Shown in pieces: positions 50,733 through 59,875 of a DNA stretch of 64,000 bases. Both the position numbers and the translations under genes were made by a program. The notes beneath the pieces were generated by a model. The model had not been told where the DNA came from and ran no database searches. It was given only the letters and a program-made list of their open reading frames with translations. The first letter of the stretch is position 1. Every line of letters starts with the position of its first letter. The stretch is from NCBI GenBank assembly GCA_934351255.1, contig CAKRJH010000013.1, forward strand, positions 10,552 to 74,551. The letters are read 5' to 3'. The DNA comes from an uncultured Lachnospiraceae bacterium (lineage in GTDB: Bacteria; Bacillota; Clostridia; Lachnospirales; Lachnospiraceae).

Positions 50733-52661
50733 CTAAATATCTAATGTCGCATACTGTGCCTCATCCATAATGAACTGACGTCTCGGAGGGACGTTGCTGC
50801 TCATCAGGGTGGAGGTGATGTCGTCTGCATCCACCGTATCGCTGATGGTGATCTGCGCCAGAATGCGCTGCTCGGGATCCAGTGTGGTCTCCCAGAGCTG
50901 TTCGGCATCCATTTCGCCAAGTCCTTTGTAACGCTGGACACCCAGGATCTTGTGACCACCGGCTTTGCGGAACTTGTCCAGCTCATGATCATTGAACAGA
51001 TACTCTGATTTCTTCACTTTTTTCTTGGTGTTGGTGTCCTCGTAATCCACTTTGTACAGTGGTGGAAGTCCTCGGTATATTTTGCCCTCGTAGATCAGTT
51101 CCGGCATGAACCGGTAGAAGAAGGTCAGCAGAAGAGTGCTGATGTGTGCGCCATCCACGTCGGCATCGGTCAGGATGATGATCTTGTCGTAGCGCAGCTT
51201 GGTGATATCAAACTCATCTCCGATTCCGCATCCAAAGGCAGCGATCATCTGCTTGATCTCATTGTTCAGAAGAATCTTCTCAAGGGTTGCTTTCTCCACG
51301 TTCAGGATCTTGCCGCGAAGAGGCAGGACGGCCTGAGTCTTGCGGTTTCTGGCTGTCTTGACCGTACCGCCGGCGGAATCACCCTCGACAATGTAGACCT
51401 CGCATTCCTCCGGTTTGCGGGAGGTGCAGGCGGCCAGTTTGCTCTTGGTGTCCACGTCATTTAACTGTTTGAGCACTGCGGTGCGGGCCTTGTCGCTGGC
51501 CTTGCGGGCGTTGTAGGATTTCTGGGAATTTTCCAGAATCTTCTGGAGGATCTCCACGTTCTTGTCAAAGAAATGCTGTACTTCCACGGAGAAGACATCA
51601 TCCACTGCAGTCTTGGCATCTGTGTTGCCCAGCTTGGTCTTGGTCTGCCCTTCAAACTGTGGGTCCGGATGCTTGATCGAGATGATGGCGACAATGCCGT
51701 TACGGATATCCTTGCCGTCGAAATTCTCATCTTTGTCCTTGAGGACGCCCAGTTCTCTGGCGTACTGATTCATAACACGGGTCAGTGCTGTCTTAAAGCC
51801 GGTCACCAGGGTACCGCCGTCGACGACGTTGATGCGGTTGCAGTAGGAGTTGATCTGCTCCGTGTAGTTGGTGGTGTACTGGAATGCCACTTCGATCTCA
51901 ATGTCACCGCTCGTGCCGGAGATGTAGATCGGCGTGTCGTGCAGTGTCACCGCATCGCGATTAATATAGGAAACAAAATTCTGGATTCCGAATTCCTCCT
52001 GATAGACTTTTTCTTCTTGTTCAATTTCGTTGATGTAATTTAACTTGAGATTTTTATTCAGAAAGGCAGTCTCTTTGAGTTTCTTTTTGATGACATCGGA
52101 CTTGAAGGTCGTCGTCTCAAAAATTTCCGGATCCGGGTAGAACGTCACCTTGGTACCTGTCTGTTTTTTGGGACACTTGCCAACCACCGGCAGAAGACCG
52201 TTTACCAGTTCCATCACCGGTTTGCCGCCTTCGGCGTACTCGTCGCGGTATACCTGGCCGTCGCGGCGGATCTCCACGATCATACGGGTGGAGAGGGCAT
52301 TGACAACGGACGAACCTACGCCGTGCAGACCGCCGGATACCTTGTAGACCGTGTTGTTGAATTTGCCGCCGGCATGCAGCACGGTGTAGACAACGCGGGC
52401 GGTCGGAATGCCCTGGGTCGGATGAATGTCTACCGGGACACCGCGTCCATTGTCCTCAATGCAGATGCCGCCGTCCTTCTGGACGGTCAGCGTGATCTCC
52501 GTGCAAAAACCGGCCAGATGCTCATCGATGGCATTGTCCAGAATCTCCCAGATCAGATGATGAAGTCCTCTGGAACCGGTGGAACCGATGTACATGCCGG
52601 GACGCATACGGACCGCTTCCAGACCCTCCAGAATGACAATTTCTTTTCCTGTATAACTCAT
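50733..52661 (-). CDS. Type IIA topoisomerase subunit B (GyrB/ParE)
   Basis: The ATPase subunit, 642 residues. ATG 52661 is chosen because AGGGGG lies just upstream; the frame extends 9 codons further without a site. It shows E-I-L-D-N-A-I-D-E-H (ATP site), G-V-G-S-S-V-V-N-A-L, the TOPRIM motifs E-G-D-S-A-G-G and D-A-D-V-D-G-A-H, and the closing A-T-L-D-I. It could be GyrB or ParE; paired with the A subunit above, topoisomerase IV is my preference. Confidence 0.88.
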   Translation of the reverse strand: MSYTGKEIVILEGLEAVRMRPGMYIGSTGSRGLHHLIWEILDNAIDEHLAGFCTEITLTVQKDGGICIEDNGRGVPVDIHPTQGIPTARVVYTVLHAGGKFNNTVYKVSGGLHGVGSSVVNALSTRMIVEIRRDGQVYRDEYAEGGKPVMELVNGLLPVVGKCPKKQTGTKVTFYPDPEIFETTTFKSDVIKKKLKETAFLNKNLKLNYINEIEQEEKVYQEEFGIQNFVSYINRDAVTLHDTPIYISGTSGDIEIEVAFQYTTNYTEQINSYCNRINVVDGGTLVTGFKTALTRVMNQYARELGVLKDKDENFDGKDIRNGIVAIISIKHPDPQFEGQTKTKLGNTDAKTAVDDVFSVEVQHFFDKNVEILQKILENSQKSYNARKASDKARTAVLKQLNDVDTKSKLAACTSRKPEECEVYIVEGDSAGGTVKTARNRKTQAVLPLRGKILNVEKATLEKILLNNEIKQMIAAFGCGIGDEFDITKLRYDKIIILTDADVDGAHISTLLLTFFYRFMPELIYEGKIYRGLPPLYKVDYEDTNTKKKVKKSEYLFNDHELDKFRKAGGHKILGVQRYKGLGEMDAEQLWETTLDPEQRILAQITISDTVDADDITSTLMSSNVPPRRQFIMDEAQYATLDI

Positions 52662-52695
52662 AGTGAACCCCCTAGTTTCTAAAAACAATACACCA

Positions 52696-52774
52696 AGTAT
52701 ACCATAATGTGAAAAATAATTGCAAACAGATGCATCGCCTAAGACTTGAGTTTTTCGACATAGTTTGCTATTCT
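52696..52774. promoter_or_regulatory. Divergent promoters for the topoisomerase genes and lysA
   Basis: Minus strand: TTGCAA (52725-52720), 18-base spacer, TATACT (52701-52696). Plus strand: TTGAGT (52746-52751), 17-base spacer, TATTCT (52769-52774). Confidence 0.65.
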
Positions 52775-52850
52775 AACAGATGAGTGTATTGTATGAGCGT
52801 ATACAATCAGAAGAGAAGAAAGATACCGTTTCGGGAAAGGAAGACTAATC

Positions 52851-54110
52851 ATGAAAAAAATACCATTCGTAACCAAGGAGCAGGTGGAGGAGATCGCAAA
52901 GACATATCCCACACCATTTCACATCTATGACGAGAAGGGAATCCGCGAAAATGCGCGCCGTCTGAAACAGGCATTTTCCTGGAACAAAGGATTTCGTGAG
53001 TATTTCGCAGTCAAGGCAACTCCCAATCCATTTATCCTGAAGATCCTTCAGGAGGAGGGATGCGGTGTGGATTGTTCCTCACTGACTGAGCTGATGATGT
53101 CCGAGGCCTGTGGATTTCAGGGATCCGATATCATGTTTTCTTCCAATGTAACACCGGAGTGTGAGTACCAGAAGGCAAAAGAACTGGGTGCATATATTAA
53201 TCTGGATGACATTACACACATTGATTTTCTGGAGCAGTGTGCCGGTATTCCGGAGACGATCTGCTGCCGTTTCAATCCGGGCGGTGTATTCCAGCTTGGC
53301 ACAGATATCATGGACAATCCGGGGGATGCCAAGTACGGCATGACAAAGGATCAGATCATCGAGGCGTACAAGCGTCTGAAGGCAAAGGGAGCAAAGCGGT
53401 TTGGTATTCATGCATTTCTGGCAAGTAATACCGTTTCCAATGAATATTATCCGACACTGGCCGGCATTATGTTTAACCTGGCCGTCGAACTCAAGGAGAA
53501 GACCGGTGTGGATATTGCTTTCGTCAATCTCTCCGGCGGTGTCGGTATTCCTTACACACCGGACAAAGAGCCCAATGACATCGCAGTGATCGGAGAAGGT
53601 GTCCGCAAGCAGTTTGAGGAGATCATGGTTCCTGCAGGACTTGGCGATGTGGCTATCTTCACAGAACTGGGACGTTTCATGCTGGCACCATATGGCGGTC
53701 TGGTAGTCAAGGCCATCCATGAGAAGCACATCTACAAAGAGTACATCGGTGTGGATGCCTGTGCGGTCAATCTGATGAGACCTGCCATGTACGGTGCGTA
53801 TCATCACATTACCGTTCTGGGCAAGGAGGATGCTCCATGTGACCACAAATACGATGTCACCGGTTCTCTGTGTGAGAACAATGACAAGTTTGCAGTGGAC
53901 CGCATGCTTCCAAAGATCGACATGGGAGATTACCTGTTCATCCATGACACCGGAGCACATGGATTTGCCATGGGCTACAATTACAATGGTAAGCTCAAGT
54001 CCGCAGAACTTCTGCTCAAGGAGGATGGAAGCGTACAGATGATCCGCCGTGCGGAGACACCGGCAGATTACTTCGCTACCTTTGATTTTACGGATATTTT
54101 TAAGAAATAA
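52851..54110 (+). CDS. lysA: Diaminopimelate decarboxylase
   Basis: The last step of lysine synthesis, turning meso-diaminopimelate into lysine. The 419-residue fold-type III PLP enzyme has the PLP lysine in Y-F-A-V-K-A-T-P-N-P (Lys55), N-L-S-G-G-V-G-I-P, E-L-G-R-F and D-A-C-A-V-N near the second active-site region. It is somewhat diverged from classic LysA (C-G-V-D rather than G-x-D-V), but the length and motifs agree. Other decarboxylases of this fold are less likely. Confidence 0.88.
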   Translation: MKKIPFVTKEQVEEIAKTYPTPFHIYDEKGIRENARRLKQAFSWNKGFREYFAVKATPNPFILKILQEEGCGVDCSSLTELMMSEACGFQGSDIMFSSNVTPECEYQKAKELGAYINLDDITHIDFLEQCAGIPETICCRFNPGGVFQLGTDIMDNPGDAKYGMTKDQIIEAYKRLKAKGAKRFGIHAFLASNTVSNEYYPTLAGIMFNLAVELKEKTGVDIAFVNLSGGVGIPYTPDKEPNDIAVIGEGVRKQFEEIMVPAGLGDVAIFTELGRFMLAPYGGLVVKAIHEKHIYKEYIGVDACAVNLMRPAMYGAYHHITVLGKEDAPCDHKYDVTGSLCENNDKFAVDRMLPKIDMGDYLFIHDTGAHGFAMGYNYNGKLKSAELLLKEDGSVQMIRRAETPADYFATFDFTDIFKK

Positions 54111-54155
54111 GACAGAAGGTTTCAGACAGATGGAACGTTCTGTCTAACGAATAGC

Positions 54156-54201
54156 AAAACGCCTCAGCAACCGGAGTGTTCCGATATGCTGAGGCGTTTT
54201 T
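54156..54201. terminator. Bidirectional terminator after lysA
   Basis: CGCCTCAGCA (54160-54169) pairs with TGCTGAGGCG (54187-54196); AAAA precedes and TTTTT follows, so it serves both convergent genes. Confidence 0.9.
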
Positions 54202-54221
54202 ATTTCTTCGTGGTTGAAGTG

Positions 54222-56339
54222 TTATTTTTTCTTCTTTTTCTTGGAGTTCTTATTCTGTCCGGACGTATTGCCTTTTGAGGTTTGGGCATTGCCCCTGGCA
54301 GCCTGTTCCTGTGCTTTGGCTGCTGCGGCGGCTCTGGCGCGCTGTGCGTCTGTCATAGCCGGTTTCTCGTCCTTGCCGTCTTCAGTCTGTCCGGAAACGG
54401 TATCTCCGGCAGAAGAGGAGACTTCCTGTCCGTCACCGGAGACATTGATGGCCGCTTTTCTGACTGCCTTTGGAATCGGAGTGATATGTTCTTTGACATA
54501 CCAGTTGACGCCCAGTCCGATACCGATCAGGGAATAGAAGATCGGAGAGACCGTCACACAGGAGTCATTGGTCAGTGCCAGCACCAGATATCCAAGGACG
54601 GCGGTGAAGATACCTACACCCAGATAGGACATGTAATCATCCAGCGGATTGCGCCAGTACAGACGCAGGGATGCGATCAGATACCATCCAAAGAAGATCA
54701 GCAGCGCGATCAGTGACGGAATACCGGTCTGCACGGCAATCTGCAGATACATACAGTGTGGCTTGGTTACGATCTGATTGTAGTGAGCGGAGTTGAACAT
54801 ACCCACCATGTCATCATTTGGAAATGCGATGATGAATGTGTCCGGGCCGGATCCCAGGAAGAAATACTTCTTCAAAAGTGGAAGGGTGCGTGCCCAGATG
54901 TATCCACGCTGGTTGGCGAAGGAATAATGCTTTTCCAGCCAGTTTGAGTCATAGGAATATTTCTTGAGTTTGAACATGCCGGAGGAGCCGCCCACGTAGT
55001 AGTAGGAACTGTCGCCGTCCTTCATCAGATTGGTGAAATACCAGTGGCTGACGTAGGTTCCGTCCGGTCCCGGCTCACCCTCATCGGTAGGCAGGGTCAG
55101 GACAAATCCGCGGAAGTCATCGGAATCGGCATAGCTGACAGAGATGGAAGCAAACCGCTCGTCGGCCAGAGAGAATGTGGCAGTGTTTGGGTCGGCCTCG
55201 TTCTGTGCCACAGCATTGCCATCTTTGTCGGTTATCTTCATGGCGTAGGTGCCATCCTCGTTTACAATCTCACTGAAATGCAGCTCGGCATCGTCAATGC
55301 CGACGGTAACATCGTCATCCCCGGTCACCATATAGTGCAGACGGTGGTTGTTCTCCGTGTTGGAGAACATACTCTTCAGACGGGTCATCAGGACGTTGTC
55401 ACTTCTGGAGTTGATGACAAAGAATCCGGCTGCTGCGATGATGGCCAGAACCGGAATAACCGGCCAGATCTTCTTTAACTTGCGGCGCATCAGGATGCAC
55501 ATGATCACCAGCATACATGCCAGAACCAGAATGCCGGCACGTGACTGGGAGGCGAACAGGATCAGGATCAGAGCGACGATCAGCGCGCCACAGGCGATCC
55601 GGTACCAGAGTTTTTTGGCGGCAAAGATCAGTGCGAGAAGGACCGGTACGGTCATGGCTACGTAGAATCCAATGTAGTTTGGATTATACAGTCCCATATA
55701 AGGACGGCCCGCCTCAAAACTGAAGGAGAGCTGATCACTCGGATACCAGCTCGGAGTCATGAGTTTTTTGCCAAGGGAAGTCTGGAAAAAGTCATGCCCG
55801 AAGGTCTGGCTCAGTCCCAGCGCACACATCAGAATGATACCGATCAGGAACCAGTTCATGACGCGCTCCGCAGCGGCCTGGCTGCGGATGATAAAGAACG
55901 CATAATAGACGATCACACCATATCCCAGCAGCATCCAGACCGGCTCAAACTGCTCGTAGATTCCGTGAAGAGAGTAGTACGTGTTCACGGACGAGATCGT
56001 GGAGATGATACAGAGTCCGCAGTAGACACCCAGCGGGATCAGCAGTTTGGCAAATGCGATTTTTTCTTCGGCGGAAAAGATCAGATAGACCAGACAGCAC
56101 AGCATCAGGACACAGAATGCAATGGTCCACCAGGTCTTATAGTATAAGAAGAAATCCAGAGTTTCATCCGTTCCGGTGAACCAGTTGTACTGCTCCAGCT
56201 TATTGCTATAATCCTTCATGTATACAATCAGAGGGATAAATGCCATGACGGCGATCAGAGGCAGTGCCAGGAAAAAGGGAAACTTTTCCGGAGACTGGTT
56301 CGTTACCTGTTTTTTTTGCAGTTTATTGTTGTAAGACAT
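54222..56339 (-). CDS. O-antigen ligase/polymerase-like membrane protein with extracellular insert
   Basis: A 705-residue membrane protein with about twelve helices and the Wzy_C/O-antigen ligase region. Helices cover about 18-340 and 520-620. Between them is a non-membrane stretch of about 150-180 residues (from about 345, starting N-N-H-R-L-H-Y-M, to the W-A-R-T-L-P-L-L segment), larger than the usual periplasmic loop and rich in beta-type sequence. The C-terminus is a disordered, Ala-rich tail ending in six Lys residues. It probably polymerises or ligates surface polysaccharide made by the genes at 57-63 kb. Confidence 0.82.
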   Translation of the reverse strand: MSYNNKLQKKQVTNQSPEKFPFFLALPLIAVMAFIPLIVYMKDYSNKLEQYNWFTGTDETLDFFLYYKTWWTIAFCVLMLCCLVYLIFSAEEKIAFAKLLIPLGVYCGLCIISTISSVNTYYSLHGIYEQFEPVWMLLGYGVIVYYAFFIIRSQAAAERVMNWFLIGIILMCALGLSQTFGHDFFQTSLGKKLMTPSWYPSDQLSFSFEAGRPYMGLYNPNYIGFYVAMTVPVLLALIFAAKKLWYRIACGALIVALILILFASQSRAGILVLACMLVIMCILMRRKLKKIWPVIPVLAIIAAAGFFVINSRSDNVLMTRLKSMFSNTENNHRLHYMVTGDDDVTVGIDDAELHFSEIVNEDGTYAMKITDKDGNAVAQNEADPNTATFSLADERFASISVSYADSDDFRGFVLTLPTDEGEPGPDGTYVSHWYFTNLMKDGDSSYYYVGGSSGMFKLKKYSYDSNWLEKHYSFANQRGYIWARTLPLLKKYFFLGSGPDTFIIAFPNDDMVGMFNSAHYNQIVTKPHCMYLQIAVQTGIPSLIALLIFFGWYLIASLRLYWRNPLDDYMSYLGVGIFTAVLGYLVLALTNDSCVTVSPIFYSLIGIGLGVNWYVKEHITPIPKAVRKAAINVSGDGQEVSSSAGDTVSGQTEDGKDEKPAMTDAQRARAAAAAKAQEQAARGNAQTSKGNTSGQNKNSKKKKKK

Positions 56340-56404
56340 GTTTTTCTCCTTCTGAGCAAGATAGCCCGATTCTTGTCCTTAAATGATAGCATTTTTTACA
56401 ATCG

Positions 56405-56455
56405 TTGACAAGGCAACGGACAATAGCTACAATAAAAATAGCTATGTCTGCCGTT
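56405..56455 (+). promoter_or_regulatory. Promoter with overlapping inverted-repeat operator
   Basis: A near-consensus promoter: TTGACA (56405-56410), 17-base spacer, TACAAT (56428-56433). A large inverted repeat covers it: AACGG (56415-56419) with CCGTT (56451-56455), and ATAGCTA (56423-56429) with TAGCTAT (56439-56445). A dimeric repressor bound here would block the -10. The GntR protein encoded just downstream is the obvious candidate. Confidence 0.75.
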
Positions 56456-56485
56456 TGACACAAACAGGAGGACAGTTACTTAGAA

Positions 56486-57196
56486 ATGAGGATTAGAAAA
56501 ATCATGAATACAAATAACAACAAAGAAGTTACTGACCAATACTCTCTGAGAGGAAGAGTGTTCCAAAAGATCCGGGAAGATATCCTGGCCGGCAATTATG
56601 CCGAGAAAGAAGAACTGCGGGAGGCTGCGATCAGCAAAGAACTGGGCGTTTCCAGGACACCGGTCAGAGAGGCTCTCAGACAGCTTGAACTGGAGGGACT
56701 GGTGACGATCGTGCCAAACAAGGGAGCTCATGTCAATGGCATCAGTGCCAAAGATGTGCGAGACATCTATACGATCCGTTCCTACCTGGAGGGACTTTGT
56801 GCACGCTGGGCCTGTGAGCATATTACCGAGGAACAGCTGGAGGGGCTTGAAGAGATCGTCTGCATCAGCGAATTCCGGATCAGCAAGGGGCACCGGGAGC
56901 AGATGGCAGAGATGGACAGCCGGTTTCATGTGTTGTTATATGCGTCCTGTGGAAGCAAGATCCTGGAGCACGTGCTGACCGACTATCATCAGTATGTAGA
57001 GCGGGTACGCCGCAATACACTGTCTTCCCTGGAGCGTGCGACCGAGGCGGTGCAGGAGCACAAGTCCATTCTGAATGCACTGCGCAACAAGGATGCCGAT
57101 ACGGCTGAGAAACTGGCCAATGAACACATCTACAAATCCATGAAGAACATTCAGAATCATGGATTGGAGAATTTGATGAAGAAAAAGGATGAATGA
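56486..57196 (+). CDS. GntR-family regulator (FadR/FCD type) of the polysaccharide operon
   Basis: A 236-residue regulator with an N-terminal winged helix (S-K-E-L-G-V-S-R-T-P-V-R-E-A-L-R-Q-L-E, about 51-69) and an all-helical FCD domain, whose metal-ligand His/Asp residues include D-S-R-F-H. Start choice is unsure: ATG 56486 has GGAGG 14 bases upstream, and ATG 56504 is an alternative. The stop overlaps the sugar transferase start by 4 bases, so regulator and pathway are coupled. Confidence 0.88.
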   Translation: MRIRKIMNTNNNKEVTDQYSLRGRVFQKIREDILAGNYAEKEELREAAISKELGVSRTPVREALRQLELEGLVTIVPNKGAHVNGISAKDVRDIYTIRSYLEGLCARWACEHITEEQLEGLEEIVCISEFRISKGHREQMAEMDSRFHVLLYASCGSKILEHVLTDYHQYVERVRRNTLSSLERATEAVQEHKSILNALRNKDADTAEKLANEHIYKSMKNIQNHGLENLMKKKDE

Positions 57197-58626
57197 TCAT
57201 GAAGAATTATGATCCCTATAAGAAGACGATTTTATTTTTTGCGTCTCTGATCAATATTGCCCTGATGACCACACTGTTTTCCATGGAATGGTATGCGACC
57301 TATTCGCACACGATGTTTCAGGGCATTACATTCTACCGCAAAGGTAACTATGTCCTGTTGGGACTGTATGCACTGCTGCTGTTTTTCTTCTCCACGATGT
57401 ATGGTGGACTCAAGATTGGACAGCTCCGGCGTATCGAGGTCATGCTGTCACAGTACCTTAGCCTGTTTCTGACCAATGTGGTGGCATATATCACGATCTC
57501 CCTGCTGGCATTCAGATTTGTCAATCCGGCCAGACTGTGTCTGGTGATGCTCAGTGAGATGGTTGTGTCTACGATCTGGAATGTTATTATCATCCATGTA
57601 TATAATAGGATTTTTCAGCCGTGGAAGTTGTTGCTGATCTACGGAGAGCAGGAGAGAGCAGAGGCTGCGACCCATCTGTTTATGAAAGTAGAGACCCGCC
57701 GGGACAAATATGCGATCTATGATGCGATCTGTGTGGACGAGGGGGTGGATGCCATCGCCGCCAAAGTCAAAGAATTTCAGGCGGTGATCATCGGAGACAT
57801 CTCCGCAGTAAAGCGCAATGATGTCCTCAAATATTGTTACGCGAACCGCATCCGTGCCTACGTGGTGCCAAAGATTTCCGATATTGTGCTGATGGGGGCT
57901 GACCGCATCCATGTCTTTGACACGCCACTGCTTCTGGCCAAGGGATATACGCTGAGTTTTGACCAGAAACTGATGAAGCGGGCGCTGGATCTTCTGATCG
58001 CGGTGCCGGTCACGATCGTAGCACTTCCGTTTATGCTGTTGACCGCAATCGCCATCAAACTGCAGGACGGAGGACCGGTTCTGTACAAACAGATCCGCTG
58101 TACCAAGGATGACCGGAAATTTGCCATTTACAAGTTCCGCAGTATGATCGTCAATGCGGAGAGCGATGGTGTGGCCAAACTGGCGACAGAACATGACGAC
58201 CGGATCACACCGGTTGGCAAGGTGATCCGTGCGATCCGTTTTGATGAACTTCCGCAGTTGTTCAATATCCTGCGCGGGGATATGTCGTTTGTCGGCCCGC
58301 GTCCGGAGAGACCGGAGATTATCCGGGAATATTGTGAGCAGATGCCGGAATTTCAGTTCCGTACCCGCGTGAAGGCCGGACTGACCGGATATGCGCAGGT
58401 TTACGGCAAATACAATACGACACCTTATGACAAACTTAAACTGGATCTGTTCTATATCGAAAATTATTCTCTGTGGATGGATGTCAAACTGATCCTGATG
58501 ACGGTCAAGACAATCCTGACTAAGGACGCGACGGAGGGCATCAGCGAGGGGCAGATTACCGCAGCGCAGGAAGACCGGGAGACACAGAATGTGGAGGACC
58601 TGGTAAAGGAGAAGAATCAGTCATGA
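57193..58626 (+). CDS. Polyprenyl-phosphate sugar-1-phosphate transferase (priming enzyme)
   Basis: The 477-residue enzyme starts surface polysaccharide repeats by moving a sugar phosphate to undecaprenyl phosphate. Four to five N-terminal helices (about 10-150) are followed by a soluble linker and the catalytic domain: K-R-A-L-D-L-L-I-A, Y-K-F-R-S-M, R-F-D-E-L-P-Q, V-G-P-R-P-E-R-P and K-A-G-L-T-G. ATG 57193 overlaps gntR; ATG 57199 is possible too. The sugar is not known. Confidence 0.92.
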   Translation: MIMKNYDPYKKTILFFASLINIALMTTLFSMEWYATYSHTMFQGITFYRKGNYVLLGLYALLLFFFSTMYGGLKIGQLRRIEVMLSQYLSLFLTNVVAYITISLLAFRFVNPARLCLVMLSEMVVSTIWNVIIIHVYNRIFQPWKLLLIYGEQERAEAATHLFMKVETRRDKYAIYDAICVDEGVDAIAAKVKEFQAVIIGDISAVKRNDVLKYCYANRIRAYVVPKISDIVLMGADRIHVFDTPLLLAKGYTLSFDQKLMKRALDLLIAVPVTIVALPFMLLTAIAIKLQDGGPVLYKQIRCTKDDRKFAIYKFRSMIVNAESDGVAKLATEHDDRITPVGKVIRAIRFDELPQLFNILRGDMSFVGPRPERPEIIREYCEQMPEFQFRTRVKAGLTGYAQVYGKYNTTPYDKLKLDLFYIENYSLWMDVKLILMTVKTILTKDATEGISEGQITAAQEDRETQNVEDLVKEKNQS

Positions 58627-59816
58627 AAAAAGCTCTTTTAGTAACAAGGGTAAGCGGATTTATTCCCCAGCATGAGAGTAATAATGTCCGTATCCTGCAG
58701 CAGATGGGCTATGAAGTCCATTATGCGGCTAATTTTGATACAATTGTATATGGAAAAGATAATCATCGGGCCCATGATCTGGGCCTGATTTGCCATCAGA
58801 TCGATTTCTGCCGGTCGCCGTTTTCTCCGGATGTGAGAAAATCCTACCGTCAGTTGAAGGAATTGATGTTGAAAGAGTCCTTTGACCTGATTCACTGTCA
58901 TATGCCGATGACCGGTGTAGTGGCACGCAAGGCGGCACAGGCGGTCAGACGAAGTACCGGCAGAAAGGTGCCGGTCATCTATACGGCACACGGGCTGCAT
59001 TTTTACAGCGGAGCACCGCTGGCAAACTGGGTCTATTATCCGGTGGAGCGGCATTATGCCCGCTATACAGACCGGCTGATACTGATCAATCAGGAAGACT
59101 ATGACCGGGCAACGCATTTTCCGGTGCGCGGCAGTGTAGAATATACGCCCGGTGTCGGCATGAATATGGAGAAATATGAGCCCTATGCCAAGACTGATTG
59201 GAGCGTTGGAAGTAACGCTGCGAGCGACATTCATGAACATTTCGGGATTCCGAAGGATCATGCGGTGATCGTCAGTGTCGGAGAACTGTCAAAGCGCAAA
59301 AATATCGTCACCATGATCGATGCCATGAAAGAACTGGCAGACCTGAAACTTACCTATCTGATCTGTGGGCAGGGACCGCTGGAACAGCAGTTAAAGGAAC
59401 ATGTCAGGGATGCGGGGGTTTCTGACAGGGTGTGTTTTGCAGGCTATGTCGAGAATGTGCCGGCAGTATTGCAGCAGGCAGACTGTCTGGTGCTGCCATC
59501 CTTCCAGGAGGGACTGCCGGTGGCGGTGATGGAGGCGATGGCAGTGGGACTGCCGGTGATCGCCACACGCATCCGGGGCATCACGGATCTGCTGGTCCAT
59601 GCCAAGGGCGGCTATCTGGTGGACGACTGGGAGCCGGAGAATTATGCGGTCAAGGTGCGCAGGATGTTTTCGGAGCAGGAGGGAAGATCCAAGATGTCCC
59701 GGGAGGTCCGCAGAGAGCAGATGGGACGATGGAACCGCGAGCGGATCCGGGAATTTTCTCTGGACAAGGTAGATCAGAAAATGCGGGAAATATATTCTTC
59801 GCTGGACAAAGACTGA
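58623..59816 (+). CDS. Glycosyltransferase family 4
   Basis: A 397-residue GT-B enzyme. The C-terminal half has P-S-F-Q-E-G-L-P-V-A-V-M-E-A (the E-x7-E nucleotide-sugar motif) and V-I-A-T-R-I-R-G; the N-terminal half has I-Y-T-A-H-G-L-H-F. It adds a sugar to the lipid-linked precursor on the inner membrane face. It starts in the stop of the priming enzyme (ATGA). Confidence 0.92.
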   Translation: MKKALLVTRVSGFIPQHESNNVRILQQMGYEVHYAANFDTIVYGKDNHRAHDLGLICHQIDFCRSPFSPDVRKSYRQLKELMLKESFDLIHCHMPMTGVVARKAAQAVRRSTGRKVPVIYTAHGLHFYSGAPLANWVYYPVERHYARYTDRLILINQEDYDRATHFPVRGSVEYTPGVGMNMEKYEPYAKTDWSVGSNAASDIHEHFGIPKDHAVIVSVGELSKRKNIVTMIDAMKELADLKLTYLICGQGPLEQQLKEHVRDAGVSDRVCFAGYVENVPAVLQQADCLVLPSFQEGLPVAVMEAMAVGLPVIATRIRGITDLLVHAKGGYLVDDWEPENYAVKVRRMFSEQEGRSKMSREVRREQMGRWNRERIREFSLDKVDQKMREIYSSLDKD

Positions 59817-59875
59817 GAGGAAGAAAAACTCTCTACAATGTGGAGCAGTACAAAACTTCCGGAATGAGGATAGAT

